NCBI GenBank assembly: GCA_002310215.1
Contig: DBYR01000018.1
Span: 1 to 51,016 of the forward strand
DNA from: Bacteroidales bacterium UBA1181
GTDB lineage: Bacteria > Bacteroidota > Bacteroidia > Bacteroidales > Paludibacteraceae
Reading direction: 5' to 3'
DNA length: 51,016 bases
Shown: one piece after another, positions 7,394-16,534 of the stretch
Numbering within the stretch: position 1 is the first letter of the stretch
Layout: each line of letters starts with the position of its first letter
Notes under the pieces: model-generated
The model's input: only the letters and a program-made list of their open reading frames with translations
Databases searched by the model: none
What the model was told of the DNA's origin: nothing
Program-made: the position numbers and the translations under genes

Positions 7394-7945
7394 TCACATT
7401 TGGTCCTCGAAATAGTTGTCATTGATGCTGAGGTTATCGAGTTCATCCTCGTTGAAATCCTCACCATCGCCGAAGTCATCCAAGCCATCCATGTCGAGGT
7501 CGCCCGCCTTCTGTTCAGGGATATCCATGAACAAACCGTCGAGTATCTGAGCAGGCGGATTACCCTTCGAGCGTTTGCAGACCGGAGCCGGCAACGATTC
7601 ACGAGTTTTGACCGTTTTCAGTTCCATGAAGAAGGAACGTTCGTTCATCACATCGAAGACGAAGCGCAGCTTCTGTCCCTCCTCGGAGGCAAATTCCTCG
7701 ACGCGTACACGGTCCATGACCAAACTGTCCACATCGGAAGAGGTATCCATCTCCATCAATGTGATCTCTTGCTCCGCCTCCCAATAGTCGTTGCAGATCA
7801 GGAAAGAGGTCATCTGATCTTTCGCATAACCGACACTATCCAGAATAGCGTTATTCAGTTCCAAGAAAGTAGCATCGGAGTCGATGTCTATTTCCCTCAA
7901 AAAGTCGTCCACTTCATCGGACAAAAGGATAAACTTAAAAACCAT
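7394..7945 (-). CDS. Plasmid pRiA4b ORF-3/TnpR-like family protein
   Basis: A 183-residue protein that begins MVFKFILLSDEVDDFLREIDI, and its DATFLELNNAILDSVGYAKDQMTSF segment matches the pRiA4b ORF-3-like family (IS1096 passenger TnpR-like). Despite the name, no transposase or recombinase signature is visible and chromosomal copies are common in Bacteroidales. The last 45 residues are extremely acidic (DLDMDGLDDFGDGEDFNEDE), a probable disordered tail. It is transcribed in the same direction as dnaA, from its own promoter overlapping the dnaA 3' end. Function is unknown. Confidence 0.8.
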   Translation of the reverse strand: MVFKFILLSDEVDDFLREIDIDSDATFLELNNAILDSVGYAKDQMTSFLICNDYWEAEQEITLMEMDTSSDVDSLVMDRVRVEEFASEEGQKLRFVFDVMNERSFFMELKTVKTRESLPAPVCKRSKGNPPAQILDGLFMDIPEQKAGDLDMDGLDDFGDGEDFNEDELDNLSINDNYFEDQM

Positions 7946-7971
7946 TCCTCAGTTAGTTACAATTAATGCGA

Positions 7972-8001
7972 CAAATATACTAAAAAAATTATCACTTCAA
8001 A
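7972..8001 (-). promoter_or_regulatory. Promoter TTTG-N18-TATATTTG for the pRiA4b ORF-3-like gene
   Basis: On the minus strand a TTTG (7998-8001) lies 18 bases from TATATTTG (7972-7979). The -33 box is inside the last codons of dnaA (stop at 7992-7994), so the next gene starts its own transcript within dnaA. Confidence 0.6.
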
Positions 8002-9380
8002 GAAGATTCGATGGCGTCCACGCTGCGTTGCACCTCCTTGTCCACCTCCACGAGGTTCTGAATCGCCTTGCAGGCGTATAGAACCGTCGCATGGTCTCGG
8101 TTACCGATCTGTTCACCGATACTCGACAAAGAGACCTTCGTGTACTTGCGGGAAAGGAACATGGCGATTTGCCTTGCCTGCACCACCTCGCGTTTACGGG
8201 AGTTAGACTGCAGCATACGAGGTTCCAGCCCGTAATAGTTGCAGACGAGCTCTTGGATGGAAGATACCGAGATCACCCTCTCCGGGGTGGATACCAAGGA
8301 GCTAACCACGCGGCTGACCAGATCCATGTTGATCTCGGCGTCCGTCAATGTAGACTGTGCGAGGAGGGAATTCACGACCCCTTCCAATTCGCGCACGCTG
8401 TCGGACACATGTTCGGCGATGTAGTCGATCACGTTGTCCGGGATGGTAAGTCCGTCCGTTTTCACCTTCGATTTAAGGATCGCCTTTCTCGTCTCCGAAC
8501 TTGGCTGCTCCAATTCGACGTTCAATCCCCAACGGAAGCGGGTCAGCATACGGTCGTCCAAGCCCTGCAACAACTTAGGGGACTGGTCAGCCACCAGAAC
8601 GATCTGTTTGCCGTTCAGCTGCAGTTGGTTGAATATTTGGAAGAATACGTTTTGCGTACCCGTCTTTCCCGCGAAAAACTGAATATCGTCAACGATTAGG
8701 AGGTCGATCATCTGATAAAAGGCAATGAAATCATTCACGCAGTTACGCAGATGCGCGTCCGTATATTGGGCCTGGAATCTATTAGCATCGACATAAAGCA
8801 CCTTCTTCTCCGGATGTTTTTCCAACGTAGCCCAGCCGATGGCCTGCGCCAAATGGGTCTTACCCAAGCCAGAGCCGCCATATATAAAGATAGGGTTGAA
8901 GGTATTCTTTCCGGGAGCCTCAGCGATGGCCATACCTGCAGAACGAGCGAGTTTATTGCATGGACCCTCCACAAAGGTTTCGAAAGTATAATGAGGATTT
9001 AACTGTGGTTCGATCCGTTTCCTATTAGAGCGTTCCGGGAACGGATTGTAAGAATCCGCGCTGGAAGATTCCTTCACAGGGATCACATGCCCGCTGTTAC
9101 GCTCTACCGTGGTCTGCGTGGCGGCCTCCTGGATGATGCTATACACAAGCTTTGTGCCTTTACCCATCACACGAGTGAAGGTCCTCTTCAGCAAGTCGCT
9201 GTAATGCTCGTCCAAAAACTCCGCATAAAAATTGCTCGGAACGGTTATGGTCATTGTCATATTCTCCCAACTCTCCGGGACGATTGGCTTGAACCACGTC
9301 TCAAAAGCGGATGACGGTATGTTGTCTTTGATTACCGCCAGACATTCATTCCATAAACGGACATGATCTTTTACTTCCAT
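7992..9380 (-). CDS. dnaA: Chromosomal replication initiator protein DnaA
   Basis: The start is set at the ATG at 9380 (MEVKDHVRLWNECL), which aligns with the usual Bacteroidales N-terminus and gives 462 residues; an ATG at 9398 is a close alternative. Domain I (VRLWNECLAVIKDN...FETWFKPIVP) is followed by a linker, then the AAA+ core with Walker A GGSGLGKTHLAQAIG, Walker B LLIVDDIQFF and sensor/arginine-finger segments (RMLTRFRWGL). The C-terminal helix-turn-helix domain carries KREVVQARQIAMFLSRKYT and the DnaA signature IGNRDHATVLYACK. It binds DnaA boxes and opens the origin. No cluster of DnaA boxes is visible nearby. Confidence 0.97.
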   Translation of the reverse strand: MEVKDHVRLWNECLAVIKDNIPSSAFETWFKPIVPESWENMTMTITVPSNFYAEFLDEHYSDLLKRTFTRVMGKGTKLVYSIIQEAATQTTVERNSGHVIPVKESSSADSYNPFPERSNRKRIEPQLNPHYTFETFVEGPCNKLARSAGMAIAEAPGKNTFNPIFIYGGSGLGKTHLAQAIGWATLEKHPEKKVLYVDANRFQAQYTDAHLRNCVNDFIAFYQMIDLLIVDDIQFFAGKTGTQNVFFQIFNQLQLNGKQIVLVADQSPKLLQGLDDRMLTRFRWGLNVELEQPSSETRKAILKSKVKTDGLTIPDNVIDYIAEHVSDSVRELEGVVNSLLAQSTLTDAEINMDLVSRVVSSLVSTPERVISVSSIQELVCNYYGLEPRMLQSNSRKREVVQARQIAMFLSRKYTKVSLSSIGEQIGNRDHATVLYACKAIQNLVEVDKEVQRSVDAIESSLK

Positions 9381-9552
9381 TTCTTTATACTCGTTCATAT
9401 TAACACATGGCATCGGGAAAAAATCCTTCAAAAATTCCCGAAATGCGCTATTCATTCACATTTCAATTTGCATTACAAATTTTGTCGAATTTTTTCAAAA
9501 AAAAAACTCAAAATCGCTTGTTAAATAAAAAAAAACTTAATTATCTGTAATT

Positions 9553-9560
9553 CAAATTTA
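9553..9560 (-). promoter_or_regulatory. Candidate -7 element TAAATTTG for dnaA
   Basis: This is an exact TAnnTTTG match on the minus strand, about 170 bases before the dnaA start. The region 9456-9649 is very AT-rich. A TTG at 9577-9579 gives a spacing of 16, shorter than usual, so the assignment is tentative. Confidence 0.4.
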
Positions 9561-9609
9561 TACACTAACTAACTGACAATAAACAACTTACAGAACGAAT
9601 GATCTATTA

Positions 9610-9641
9610 AGATGTTCATATCTAACCGTTTAAAAACATCT
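9610..9641. repeat. Inverted repeat between the MCE gene and dnaA
   Basis: AGATGTT (9610-9616) is mirrored by AACATCT (9635-9641) around an 18-base loop. It is followed by a second small dyad (ATGAAT/ATTCAT, 9642-9657) that overlaps the MCE stop codon. These could help end the amidase-MCE transcript or act as a binding site upstream of dnaA. There is no strong T-run. Confidence 0.4.
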
Positions 9642-9649
9642 ATGAATTT

Positions 9650-10552
9650 TTATTCATTTTTCCGTCCAAAAACGGAGACATTGATGTAACGTTTAGGGTG
9701 TGCTTTCAGGTCAACCAAGAGCTCATTGGCGCTCCCGACTGTAGTATTCAAATTATCATATAATTCGCGGTTCGTGAGCAACAAACCGAGGGTTCCCGAA
9801 CCGTTATTCAACTTATCCGTGACGCCCTGAACCCCAATAAGAGTCCTGTTCAACTGGCTGATGGTGGTTTTGAAATCCACAGCTTTCAGATTAGAGCTGA
9901 CCACGCTCAAGTTGCCCATCACCCCGTTGATATTGCTGCAAAGCAACGGAACATCCTTATCCACGATCTTATTGATGCCCACGGAGGCATGGTTGAGGTT
10001 TTTGGTAATACTATTGATGTTCGCCAAGGAAGACTCGATTGTCCTGTTTTGCGCGATCATATTCAGAGACACGATCAAGGAATCGAGTTGAGGGATAATG
10101 GTTTGGATACGAGGCATAATCTCCTCTGTGATAGAGTTAAACACACCTTCGTCAATATAAGAGTCGATTGTGTCGCCCCGTTTGTATATCTGGTCGCAGG
10201 AAGCGTTCAGATGCAGTTCTATGGAAGGGGAACCCACCAAGGCGGATACCAAGGCAGCCTTAGAGCCCACAGGAATCTTCAGGTCATCGTCCACCTGCAG
10301 CACAACCAGCACATCGGAAGCAGGATTGTCATAGTCGTAGATGATTTCCTTCACCAGACCCACCTTATAGCCACGGATCGTGACATCGTTCGTCTCGACC
10401 AAGCCATTGATGCGATCTAACTTAAGGTAGTAATAATTAGTCGGGTTAAAGATGTTTATTCCCTTCAAATAATTCACTCCGAAAAAAGTAACCGCCAGGG
10501 TTATGATCACCAACAATCCAATTTGAAGTTCTTTGCTAATTTTGAAATTCAT
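9650..10552 (-). CDS. MlaD/MCE-family periplasmic lipid-transport protein
   Basis: A 300-residue protein with one N-terminal membrane anchor (LQIGLLVIITLAVTFFGVNYLKG) followed by an MCE domain (YYLKLDRINGLVETNDVTIRGYKVGLVKEI, then LVSALVGSPSIELHLN). The C-terminal half is predicted helical (INSITKNLNHASVGINKIVD), as in MCE proteins that form hexameric rings or tunnels for phospholipids between membranes. The matching permease and ATPase genes are not in this window. It lies 27 bases downstream of the amidase gene and is probably co-transcribed with it. Confidence 0.88.
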   Translation of the reverse strand: MNFKISKELQIGLLVIITLAVTFFGVNYLKGINIFNPTNYYYLKLDRINGLVETNDVTIRGYKVGLVKEIIYDYDNPASDVLVVLQVDDDLKIPVGSKAALVSALVGSPSIELHLNASCDQIYKRGDTIDSYIDEGVFNSITEEIMPRIQTIIPQLDSLIVSLNMIAQNRTIESSLANINSITKNLNHASVGINKIVDKDVPLLCSNINGVMGNLSVVSSNLKAVDFKTTISQLNRTLIGVQGVTDKLNNGSGTLGLLLTNRELYDNLNTTVGSANELLVDLKAHPKRYINVSVFGRKNE

Positions 10553-10579
10553 ATCCTTAATAATTTTAACATCTAATTA

Positions 10580-11929
10580 TCACTTTGTTGCACTTCTGAA
10601 ATATTGTCTCGCCTCTTCCATAGGCAATTTTTTCCCGTCCTTGATCACGACGAGGAAGGCATCCTTGAAGACCTTCTTCACCTCGTCCCTCAGTTTCACG
10701 CCCTCTTCGAAAGTTGCGGCACGTCCATAGACATACTTATATTTGAACGTGCCCGTCTCGACGAACTCCTGCGCCGGCACGCATGACTTGAAATCCCTGC
10801 AATCGAGTGGTTTAGGTGAACTTGCGCTACAGAACTGCACGGCGAAATAGATTTGAGGGGTCTTCGCATCGAGCGAAGGTTGCTGTTTCGCGTCGTTCTT
10901 AGCGGGTTCCGGCACCACCTGCGGTGAAGCCGGTTTGGACGAGTTATCCACCTCGGTGTTCTTGGCAGGCTCTGTCTGCTGGTCAGATGGAGCATCCGAC
11001 TTAACTTCAGCCGGTTTATTCTCCTTCACCTCCGATGGCGTCACGTTCCGCGACTCGTTCTGCGCCGGCTCGACATTCTCTTTCTTCTCCTTCACGGCAA
11101 CAGGCTCCTCCTTCTTGGTTTTGGAATCGACATCCTTATAGCCGTCCGTATTTCGCTTGTCACGTTTATTCTTGTACTGCACGAAAGCTTTAGCGATGGC
11201 CCCGGCCAACTTGTCCAAGTTCTTATCCTTCGCCAAGAAAGCCTCCTCCTCTTTGTTCGAGATATACCCCAACTCGACCAACACAGCGGGCATGGCAGCC
11301 TGTTTCAGCACCCAGAACCCGGCCTGTTTGACGCCACGGCTCGACCTTCCCATCTTCGTGAAATTATCCTCGACATGAGAAGCGAAGGAGACGCTCTGTT
11401 CCATATACTTGGATTGCAGAAAATCAAACATGATATAAGACTCCGTACTGTTCGGGTCGAAGCCGCGGTACTTCGTCTTATAGTCGGACTCATACAACAT
11501 CACGGCATTCTCACGTTTCGCGACCTCCAAGTTGGCGGAGGATGAACCGACGGCATACGATTCTGTACCCCTTGCGGAACGGTTCTCGGCGGCATTGACA
11601 TGAATGGATATAAAGAGGTCCGCCTTCGCCTTATTAGCGATTTGGGCACGGTCGTCCAAAGGAATGAACACATCCTTCTTCCTCGTATATAGCACCTTCA
11701 CATTCTTCTCCTTGGAGAGCAAGTCTCCCAACTTGAGGGCAGTCTTCAGGTTGATGTCCTTCTCTTTCAGCTTCAGGACAAAGCCAGACGCGCCAGGGTC
11801 CTTCCCGCCATGTCCGGCATCGATCACGACAACAAAAGGCTTATCAGCGGCCATGACCATGGCGACCGCCAAAAACGGAAGGCAAATCAAGAGGGAAATG
11901 CGCTTCAAATATGAAGAAAATTTTTCCAA
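10580..11929 (-). CDS. N-acetylmuramoyl-L-alanine amidase (Amidase_3)
   Basis: A 449-residue protein with a signal peptide (ISLLICLPFLAVAMVMA) and a zinc amidase domain at about residues 32-250. Zinc/catalytic motifs are IDAGHGGKDPG (H40), SIHVNAAENR and AVLVELGYISN, the last holding the catalytic Glu. A long Lys/Glu/Pro-rich linker (about 265-355) connects to a C-terminal module (YFAVQFCSAS...KYKYVYGRAATFEEGVKLRDEV) that looks like an SPOR-type peptidoglycan-binding domain. It cuts the amide bond between MurNAc and the stem peptide in the periplasm, probably during cell separation. It is divergent from lptD and upstream of the MCE gene. Confidence 0.92.
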   Translation of the reverse strand: MEKFSSYLKRISLLICLPFLAVAMVMAADKPFVVVIDAGHGGKDPGASGFVLKLKEKDINLKTALKLGDLLSKEKNVKVLYTRKKDVFIPLDDRAQIANKAKADLFISIHVNAAENRSARGTESYAVGSSSANLEVAKRENAVMLYESDYKTKYRGFDPNSTESYIMFDFLQSKYMEQSVSFASHVEDNFTKMGRSSRGVKQAGFWVLKQAAMPAVLVELGYISNKEEEAFLAKDKNLDKLAGAIAKAFVQYKNKRDKRNTDGYKDVDSKTKKEEPVAVKEKKENVEPAQNESRNVTPSEVKENKPAEVKSDAPSDQQTEPAKNTEVDNSSKPASPQVVPEPAKNDAKQQPSLDAKTPQIYFAVQFCSASSPKPLDCRDFKSCVPAQEFVETGTFKYKYVYGRAATFEEGVKLRDEVKKVFKDAFLVVIKDGKKLPMEEARQYFRSATK

Positions 11930-11946
11930 AATCTATCTTTTAGTAA

Positions 11947-11980
11947 TTGTATGGCAAAAATAGGAAATTATTCTTAGATT
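11947..11980 (+). promoter_or_regulatory. Promoter for lptD with -7 TAGATTTG
   Basis: TAGATTTG at 11973-11980 matches TAnnTTTG exactly. A TTG at 11947-11949 is 23 bases upstream, slightly longer than the usual 19-21. It leads to the TTG start at 12002 with a leader of about 15 bases. Confidence 0.5.
11955..11962 (-). promoter_or_regulatory. -7 element TATTTTTG for the amidase-MCE operon
   Basis: This is an exact TAnnTTTG match on the minus strand, 25 bases before the amidase start at 11929. It sits inside the plus-strand lptD promoter, so the two divergent transcripts share one short control region. Confidence 0.5.
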
Positions 11981-12001
11981 TGCATAAAATTTATAGCGCA
12001 T

Positions 12002-14710
12002 TTGTTAATAAGTAAATTGTTGGCACAAAGATACATAACATATTTATTACTATTCATCGCAGGGTTATTCCCCCTCCAAATCGGAGAAATCCATGCGGAA
12101 AAAACGGAGAATGACACCCTAAAAGTCACTACGGAGACCCCTGACAGCACTATAAAAAAAGTTAAAATTTCCAAAGATGCGGTGAAGTCCAACGTGAACT
12201 ACTTCGCGAAAGACTCCATCATCTTCTATGCGGACGGGCATGCCTTCCTTTTTGGAGACGCGAAAATCACCTACCAGCAGATGGAGCTCACCGCCGACCA
12301 CATCGAGTTGAACACGGACAGCACCATCGTGCACGCACGCTGCGGCTACGATTCGGCGGGGGCAGAGACCAACCGACCTATCTTCAAGGACGGCAACGAA
12401 AGCTACGAATCGCACAGCATAGACTTCAACTACGAGACGAAGAAAGGTATCATCCGCAACGTGGTGACCCAACAGGGCGACGGATACGTGACCAGCGAGA
12501 CCGCCAAGAAATTGGAAGACAACACCTTCCTGATGAAAGACGGCAAATACACCACCTGCGACCACCACGACCACCCGCACTTCTACCTAAACCTCACAAA
12601 GGCCAAAGTGAAGCCCAAGGAGTACATTGTGGCGGGTCCCGCATATCTGGTCATCGAAGACGTTCCCCTGCCATTGGCGATACCATTCGGATTCTTCCCC
12701 TTTTCAGAGAAATACTCGTCGGGACTCTTGATGCCGACCTTCGGAGAGGAGTCCACACGCGGCTTCTACCTCAGGAACGGAGGATACTACTTCGCCATCA
12801 GCCAATACTTCGATCTGGCGCTACGGGCAGACCTCTACACAAAGGGGTCGTGGGGCGTGAACGGAACGACGCGCTACAAAAAGAGGTATAAATTCAACGG
12901 AAGCGTGTACGTCAGCTACCAATCGACCGTCAACAGCGAGAAGAGCATGCCCGACTACACCCAGATGAACGACGTGAAAGTGACGTGGACCCACACGCAA
13001 GACCCGAAGGCGAACCCATTCCGCACCTTCTCGGCTTCGGTCAACTTCTCATCCAGCTCCTACAACAAGAACAACACCAGCGCGCACTATAACCCATCCG
13101 TGTACGGCGAAAACAACAAATCGTCCAGCATCAACTACACCTACAGGTTCCCAGAGTCGCCCTTCTCCCTCACGACGAACATCACGCTGAACCAACGTCA
13201 GAGCGACTCCACCCTCTCGTTGAAGCTGCCAACGCTCTACCTCAACATGCAACGTCTGTATCCATTTAAGAGAGAGAAGAAGACGGGTAAAGACAAATGG
13301 TTCGAGAAGATATACTTCAACTACAACATGAACTTCGACAACTACATATCCACGAAGCAGGACAAACTTCTCGAACAGAACATCATCAAGGACTGGAACA
13401 ACGGAATCAAAAACCAAGCCAGCATCGGAGCATCCTATACGGCACTGAAATACCTGATTATCACGCCAAGTTTCAACTACAGCGAGAAGTGGTACTTCAA
13501 AAAGACAGAACAGCAATGGAACAACGAGGAGCAGGATGTGGACAAATATGTCAAGAACGGATTTTACCGCATCAACGACATGAGCGCCTCCCTGAACTTC
13601 AGCACCCAATTATACGGATTCTTCCAGCCAATCATCGGCAAGAAAATCAGCATGATACGCCACGTGTTCCAACCAAGCGCAGGCGTAACCTTCACCCCGA
13701 AGATGGACCATCCCTACCCTTCCTTCGGACAAGATTACTACTGCAATTACTATAAGGTGTTGAGAGACGGCTCCATCGACACCACCAAATACTGCTATTA
13801 CACGGGCAACTACTACGGAGGACCGAGCAGCAACGGAAGCGGCGTCATCAACCTGAGCGTCAGCAACAATATTGAAATGAAGGTGCGGACCGACAAGGAT
13901 TCCACGGGCTACAAGAAGATATCTCTCATAGACAACCTCTCTTTCTCCACCGGCTACAACATGTTCGCCGAGGAAGACGAGACACCATGGTCGGACATTT
14001 CCTCGTCACTGCGTCTGAAATTTCCGAGGAACATATATTTGAACGTGAGCGGTAGCTTCTGTCCGTACACCTACAAACTCGACGAAAGCGGCCAATACTA
14101 CAAATCCACCACATCGGAGATGGAAAGGAACGGACGATTGGCGCGCCTCACAAACGCAAGGACATCATTCAACTACTCCTTCAACAACAACCTATTCAAG
14201 AAGGCGAAGAAAAAAAAGGAGAAGGAGGAAGAAGAGATCGACTACAATGCGGAGACTGTGGATGACATGCTGGACAACCAGATGGCGGAATCTACAAAGA
14301 ACGAAGAAAAGACGGACAGCAATTACGACAAGGACGGTTACTTCAAATACAAACTGCCTTGGAACGTGAACTTTTCCTACTCCATCGCCTACGGAGACTA
14401 CCTATTCGACAAGGAGAGGTTGGAGTTCATCCAACGGCTGACGCAGACCCTAAACTTCTCGGGGAACTTTAGTTTCACGGAAAACTGGAGCTTCTCCTTC
14501 AGTTCGGGCTACGACTTCATCAACAAAGAACTCTCCTACACCTCCTGCGGCATCTCCAGGAACCTGCACTGCTGGTCGGCGAGCCTAAACTTCATCCCAT
14601 TCGGAAGCAACCAAGGATTCAACTTCCACATAGGCGTCAACTCCTCCATGCTACAAGACCTGAAGTGGGAGAAGCGCACAACGGCGACAGATTACCCATC
14701 CTGGGATTAA
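12002..14710 (+). CDS. lptD: LPS-assembly outer-membrane protein LptD (OstA-like)
   Basis: A 902-residue protein: signal peptide (YITYLLLFIAGLFPLQIGEIHA), an N-terminal OstA/LptA-like beta-jellyroll (about 45-230: YADGHAFLFGDAKITYQQMELTADHIEL), then a large beta-barrel rich in aromatic strands (LPLAIPFGFFPFSEKYSSGLLMPTFGEE onward). It places LPS into the outer leaflet. No ATG exists near the N-terminus; TTG at 12002 (or TTG at 12017) is the likely start. A charged Lys/Glu loop near residues 735-745 and the CDHHDHPHFY segment are notable. Divergent from the amidase gene. The region 14711-14823 holds only a small CATGC/GCATG hairpin. Confidence 0.9.
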   Translation: MLISKLLAQRYITYLLLFIAGLFPLQIGEIHAEKTENDTLKVTTETPDSTIKKVKISKDAVKSNVNYFAKDSIIFYADGHAFLFGDAKITYQQMELTADHIELNTDSTIVHARCGYDSAGAETNRPIFKDGNESYESHSIDFNYETKKGIIRNVVTQQGDGYVTSETAKKLEDNTFLMKDGKYTTCDHHDHPHFYLNLTKAKVKPKEYIVAGPAYLVIEDVPLPLAIPFGFFPFSEKYSSGLLMPTFGEESTRGFYLRNGGYYFAISQYFDLALRADLYTKGSWGVNGTTRYKKRYKFNGSVYVSYQSTVNSEKSMPDYTQMNDVKVTWTHTQDPKANPFRTFSASVNFSSSSYNKNNTSAHYNPSVYGENNKSSSINYTYRFPESPFSLTTNITLNQRQSDSTLSLKLPTLYLNMQRLYPFKREKKTGKDKWFEKIYFNYNMNFDNYISTKQDKLLEQNIIKDWNNGIKNQASIGASYTALKYLIITPSFNYSEKWYFKKTEQQWNNEEQDVDKYVKNGFYRINDMSASLNFSTQLYGFFQPIIGKKISMIRHVFQPSAGVTFTPKMDHPYPSFGQDYYCNYYKVLRDGSIDTTKYCYYTGNYYGGPSSNGSGVINLSVSNNIEMKVRTDKDSTGYKKISLIDNLSFSTGYNMFAEEDETPWSDISSSLRLKFPRNIYLNVSGSFCPYTYKLDESGQYYKSTTSEMERNGRLARLTNARTSFNYSFNNNLFKKAKKKKEKEEEEIDYNAETVDDMLDNQMAESTKNEEKTDSNYDKDGYFKYKLPWNVNFSYSIAYGDYLFDKERLEFIQRLTQTLNFSGNFSFTENWSFSFSSGYDFINKELSYTSCGISRNLHCWSASLNFIPFGSNQGFNFHIGVNSSMLQDLKWEKRTTATDYPSWD

Positions 14711-14823
14711 CACGGCGGTAAAAAGTCAACAAGCCATGCAATCCGCATGACGCTCCAAAACACATTCCAACAAAAATCAATGGTATTTATTGCATTACAA
14801 CCATAAGAATAGAAAAATTTTCT

Positions 14824-14831
14824 TATCTTTG
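14824..14831 (+). promoter_or_regulatory. -7 element TATCTTTG for the glycogen operon
   Basis: This is an exact match to the Bacteroidota -7 consensus, 29 bases before the glycogen synthase start at 14861. The -33 box is not obvious at the normal distance. Confidence 0.6.
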
Positions 14832-14860
14832 CTTTGTGTTATATGTAAAAAAGCGATAGA

Positions 14861-16528
14861 ATGGTGGCGAAAACGGGAAAAAACCAAACAAACGAACTCG
14901 TATTCCAAACGAGTTGGGAAGTATGCAACAAAATTGGCGGAATCTACACCGTATTGTCCACACAAGCCAAGTCATTGCACGACATTCACGGAGATAACCT
15001 CATATACGTCGGTCCCCACTTCGGAGCCGACAATAAACTTCTATTCAAAGAAGACAAAAAGACCTACAAAGATTGGGCGAAAGCCTACAAGGAGGAAACG
15101 GGCGTCACCGTGAAAGTCGGACGATGGAACATTCCAGGGAATCCTCTTGCGCTACTTGTGGACTTCCAACCGCTTTCCGGGCAACTGAACAGTTACCTCT
15201 ACGAGATGTGGGACAAATTTCAAGTCGATTCGCTCAAGGCTTACGGCGACTACAACGAGGCGGTCACGTTCGGACTCGCATCCGCCAAAACCATAGAGCA
15301 TTTCTGTCAATACAACAAGCTGACGGATAGACTGAGCATCGCACAGTTCCACGAGTGGACGACTGCGTCCGGTCTGCTCTACTGCAAAGGACACTGTCCG
15401 TTCCTACGCACGGTGTTCACCACCCATGCGACAACGGTCGGTCGATCCATCTGTTTCAACAACAAGCAACTGTACGAGTACTTCGACAAGTATAACGGCG
15501 ACCAAATGGCCAACGAACTGAACGTGCAGGCCAAACACTCGCTGGAAAAGAAGGCCGCACACCATGCGGATTGCTTCACCACCGTGAGCGAACTGACGGC
15601 AAAGGAGAGCGAGCAACTGTTAGAGAAAAGCCCTTCCATCGTCACCCCGAACGGATTCGAAAGCGGATTCATCCCACAAGGGAAGGAATACGACAAGGCA
15701 AGGAAGGAGGCTCGCGCCACCCTCAAGAACGTGGCGGAGAACCTAATCGGAAGGAAAGTGTCGGACGACGCGCTGCTCATCGGAACGAGCGGACGATACG
15801 AGTTCAGGAACAAAGGAATAGATATCTTCCTGGATTCCCTCAAGAAATTGTCCGAAGACCCGAACTACCAGCGTGAGACGATAGCCTTCATATTAGTGCC
15901 GGGATGGAACATCGGTCCACGCAAGGACCTGCAGCAACGGATGAGCGAACGCAACCCCATCTACACGTTGTTCAGGAGGAACATCACCCATGACATATAC
16001 AACGTGGCGGACGACCAACTATACGGCACCATCCAGGCCTACTCGTTCACCAACGAGGAGAGAAAGACAGTGAAGGTGATACTGGTTCCCAGCTACCTGA
16101 ACGGAGACGACGGTATCTTCAACAAGAGTTACTACGAACTGCTCATCGGATTAGACATGACCGTCTTCGCCTCCTACTACGAGCCTTGGGGCTACACCCC
16201 TCTGGAGAGCGCGGCTTTCAGCATCCCGACCATCACCACCAACTTGGCGGGCTTCGGCCTATGGGTCTCCGAGCAAGAAGTGGACATCACCAACGGGGTG
16301 GCTGTTGTCAACCGAAACGACCACAACTACCACGAGGCAAGTTTAACGATTAAGGGAGAGATAGAAAAATTCGCCTCCATGAACGCCAAAGAGGTGGAAA
16401 AGACCCGCTCGAAAGCGAAGAAAATCGCAGACGGATGTTCATGGACGAAATTCGTGAAATACTACGAAGAGGCCTTCAAAATCGCCCTTCAGGACAAAAA
16501 CAAGAATACAAAATTAAAAAATAAATAA
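14861..16528 (+). CDS. Glycogen synthase, GT3 (eukaryote-like) family
   Basis: A 555-residue protein whose sequence matches family GT3 rather than the bacterial GT5 GlgA. Features are the N-terminal FQTSWEVCNKIGGIYTVLSTQA, then FHEWTTASGLLYCK, TTHATTVGRSICFN and, in the C-terminal Rossmann domain, SYYEPWGYTPLESAAFSIPTITTNLAGFG with the conserved glutamates of the donor site. It elongates alpha-1,4-glucan from a nucleotide-glucose donor. GT3 synthases are typical of Bacteroidota among bacteria. The glycogen phosphorylase gene starts six bases after its stop, so synthesis and breakdown are co-transcribed. Confidence 0.93.
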   Translation: MVAKTGKNQTNELVFQTSWEVCNKIGGIYTVLSTQAKSLHDIHGDNLIYVGPHFGADNKLLFKEDKKTYKDWAKAYKEETGVTVKVGRWNIPGNPLALLVDFQPLSGQLNSYLYEMWDKFQVDSLKAYGDYNEAVTFGLASAKTIEHFCQYNKLTDRLSIAQFHEWTTASGLLYCKGHCPFLRTVFTTHATTVGRSICFNNKQLYEYFDKYNGDQMANELNVQAKHSLEKKAAHHADCFTTVSELTAKESEQLLEKSPSIVTPNGFESGFIPQGKEYDKARKEARATLKNVAENLIGRKVSDDALLIGTSGRYEFRNKGIDIFLDSLKKLSEDPNYQRETIAFILVPGWNIGPRKDLQQRMSERNPIYTLFRRNITHDIYNVADDQLYGTIQAYSFTNEERKTVKVILVPSYLNGDDGIFNKSYYELLIGLDMTVFASYYEPWGYTPLESAAFSIPTITTNLAGFGLWVSEQEVDITNGVAVVNRNDHNYHEASLTIKGEIEKFASMNAKEVEKTRSKAKKIADGCSWTKFVKYYEEAFKIALQDKNKNTKLKNK

Positions 16529-16534
16529 GAAGAC

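Noticed and set aside
7394..7945. Mobile element suggested by the TnpR-like family name
   Set aside because: No inverted repeats, transposase or target duplication are visible; similar genes are ordinary chromosomal genes in Bacteroidales.
9456..9649. AT-rich region upstream of dnaA as a replication origin
   Set aside because: No cluster of TTATCCACA-type DnaA boxes is visible; only loose matches such as TTATCTGTA. AT-richness alone is normal for promoters here.
14711..14823. Hairpin CATGC/GCATG after lptD as a terminator
   Set aside because: The stem is only five base pairs and there is no T-run after it.
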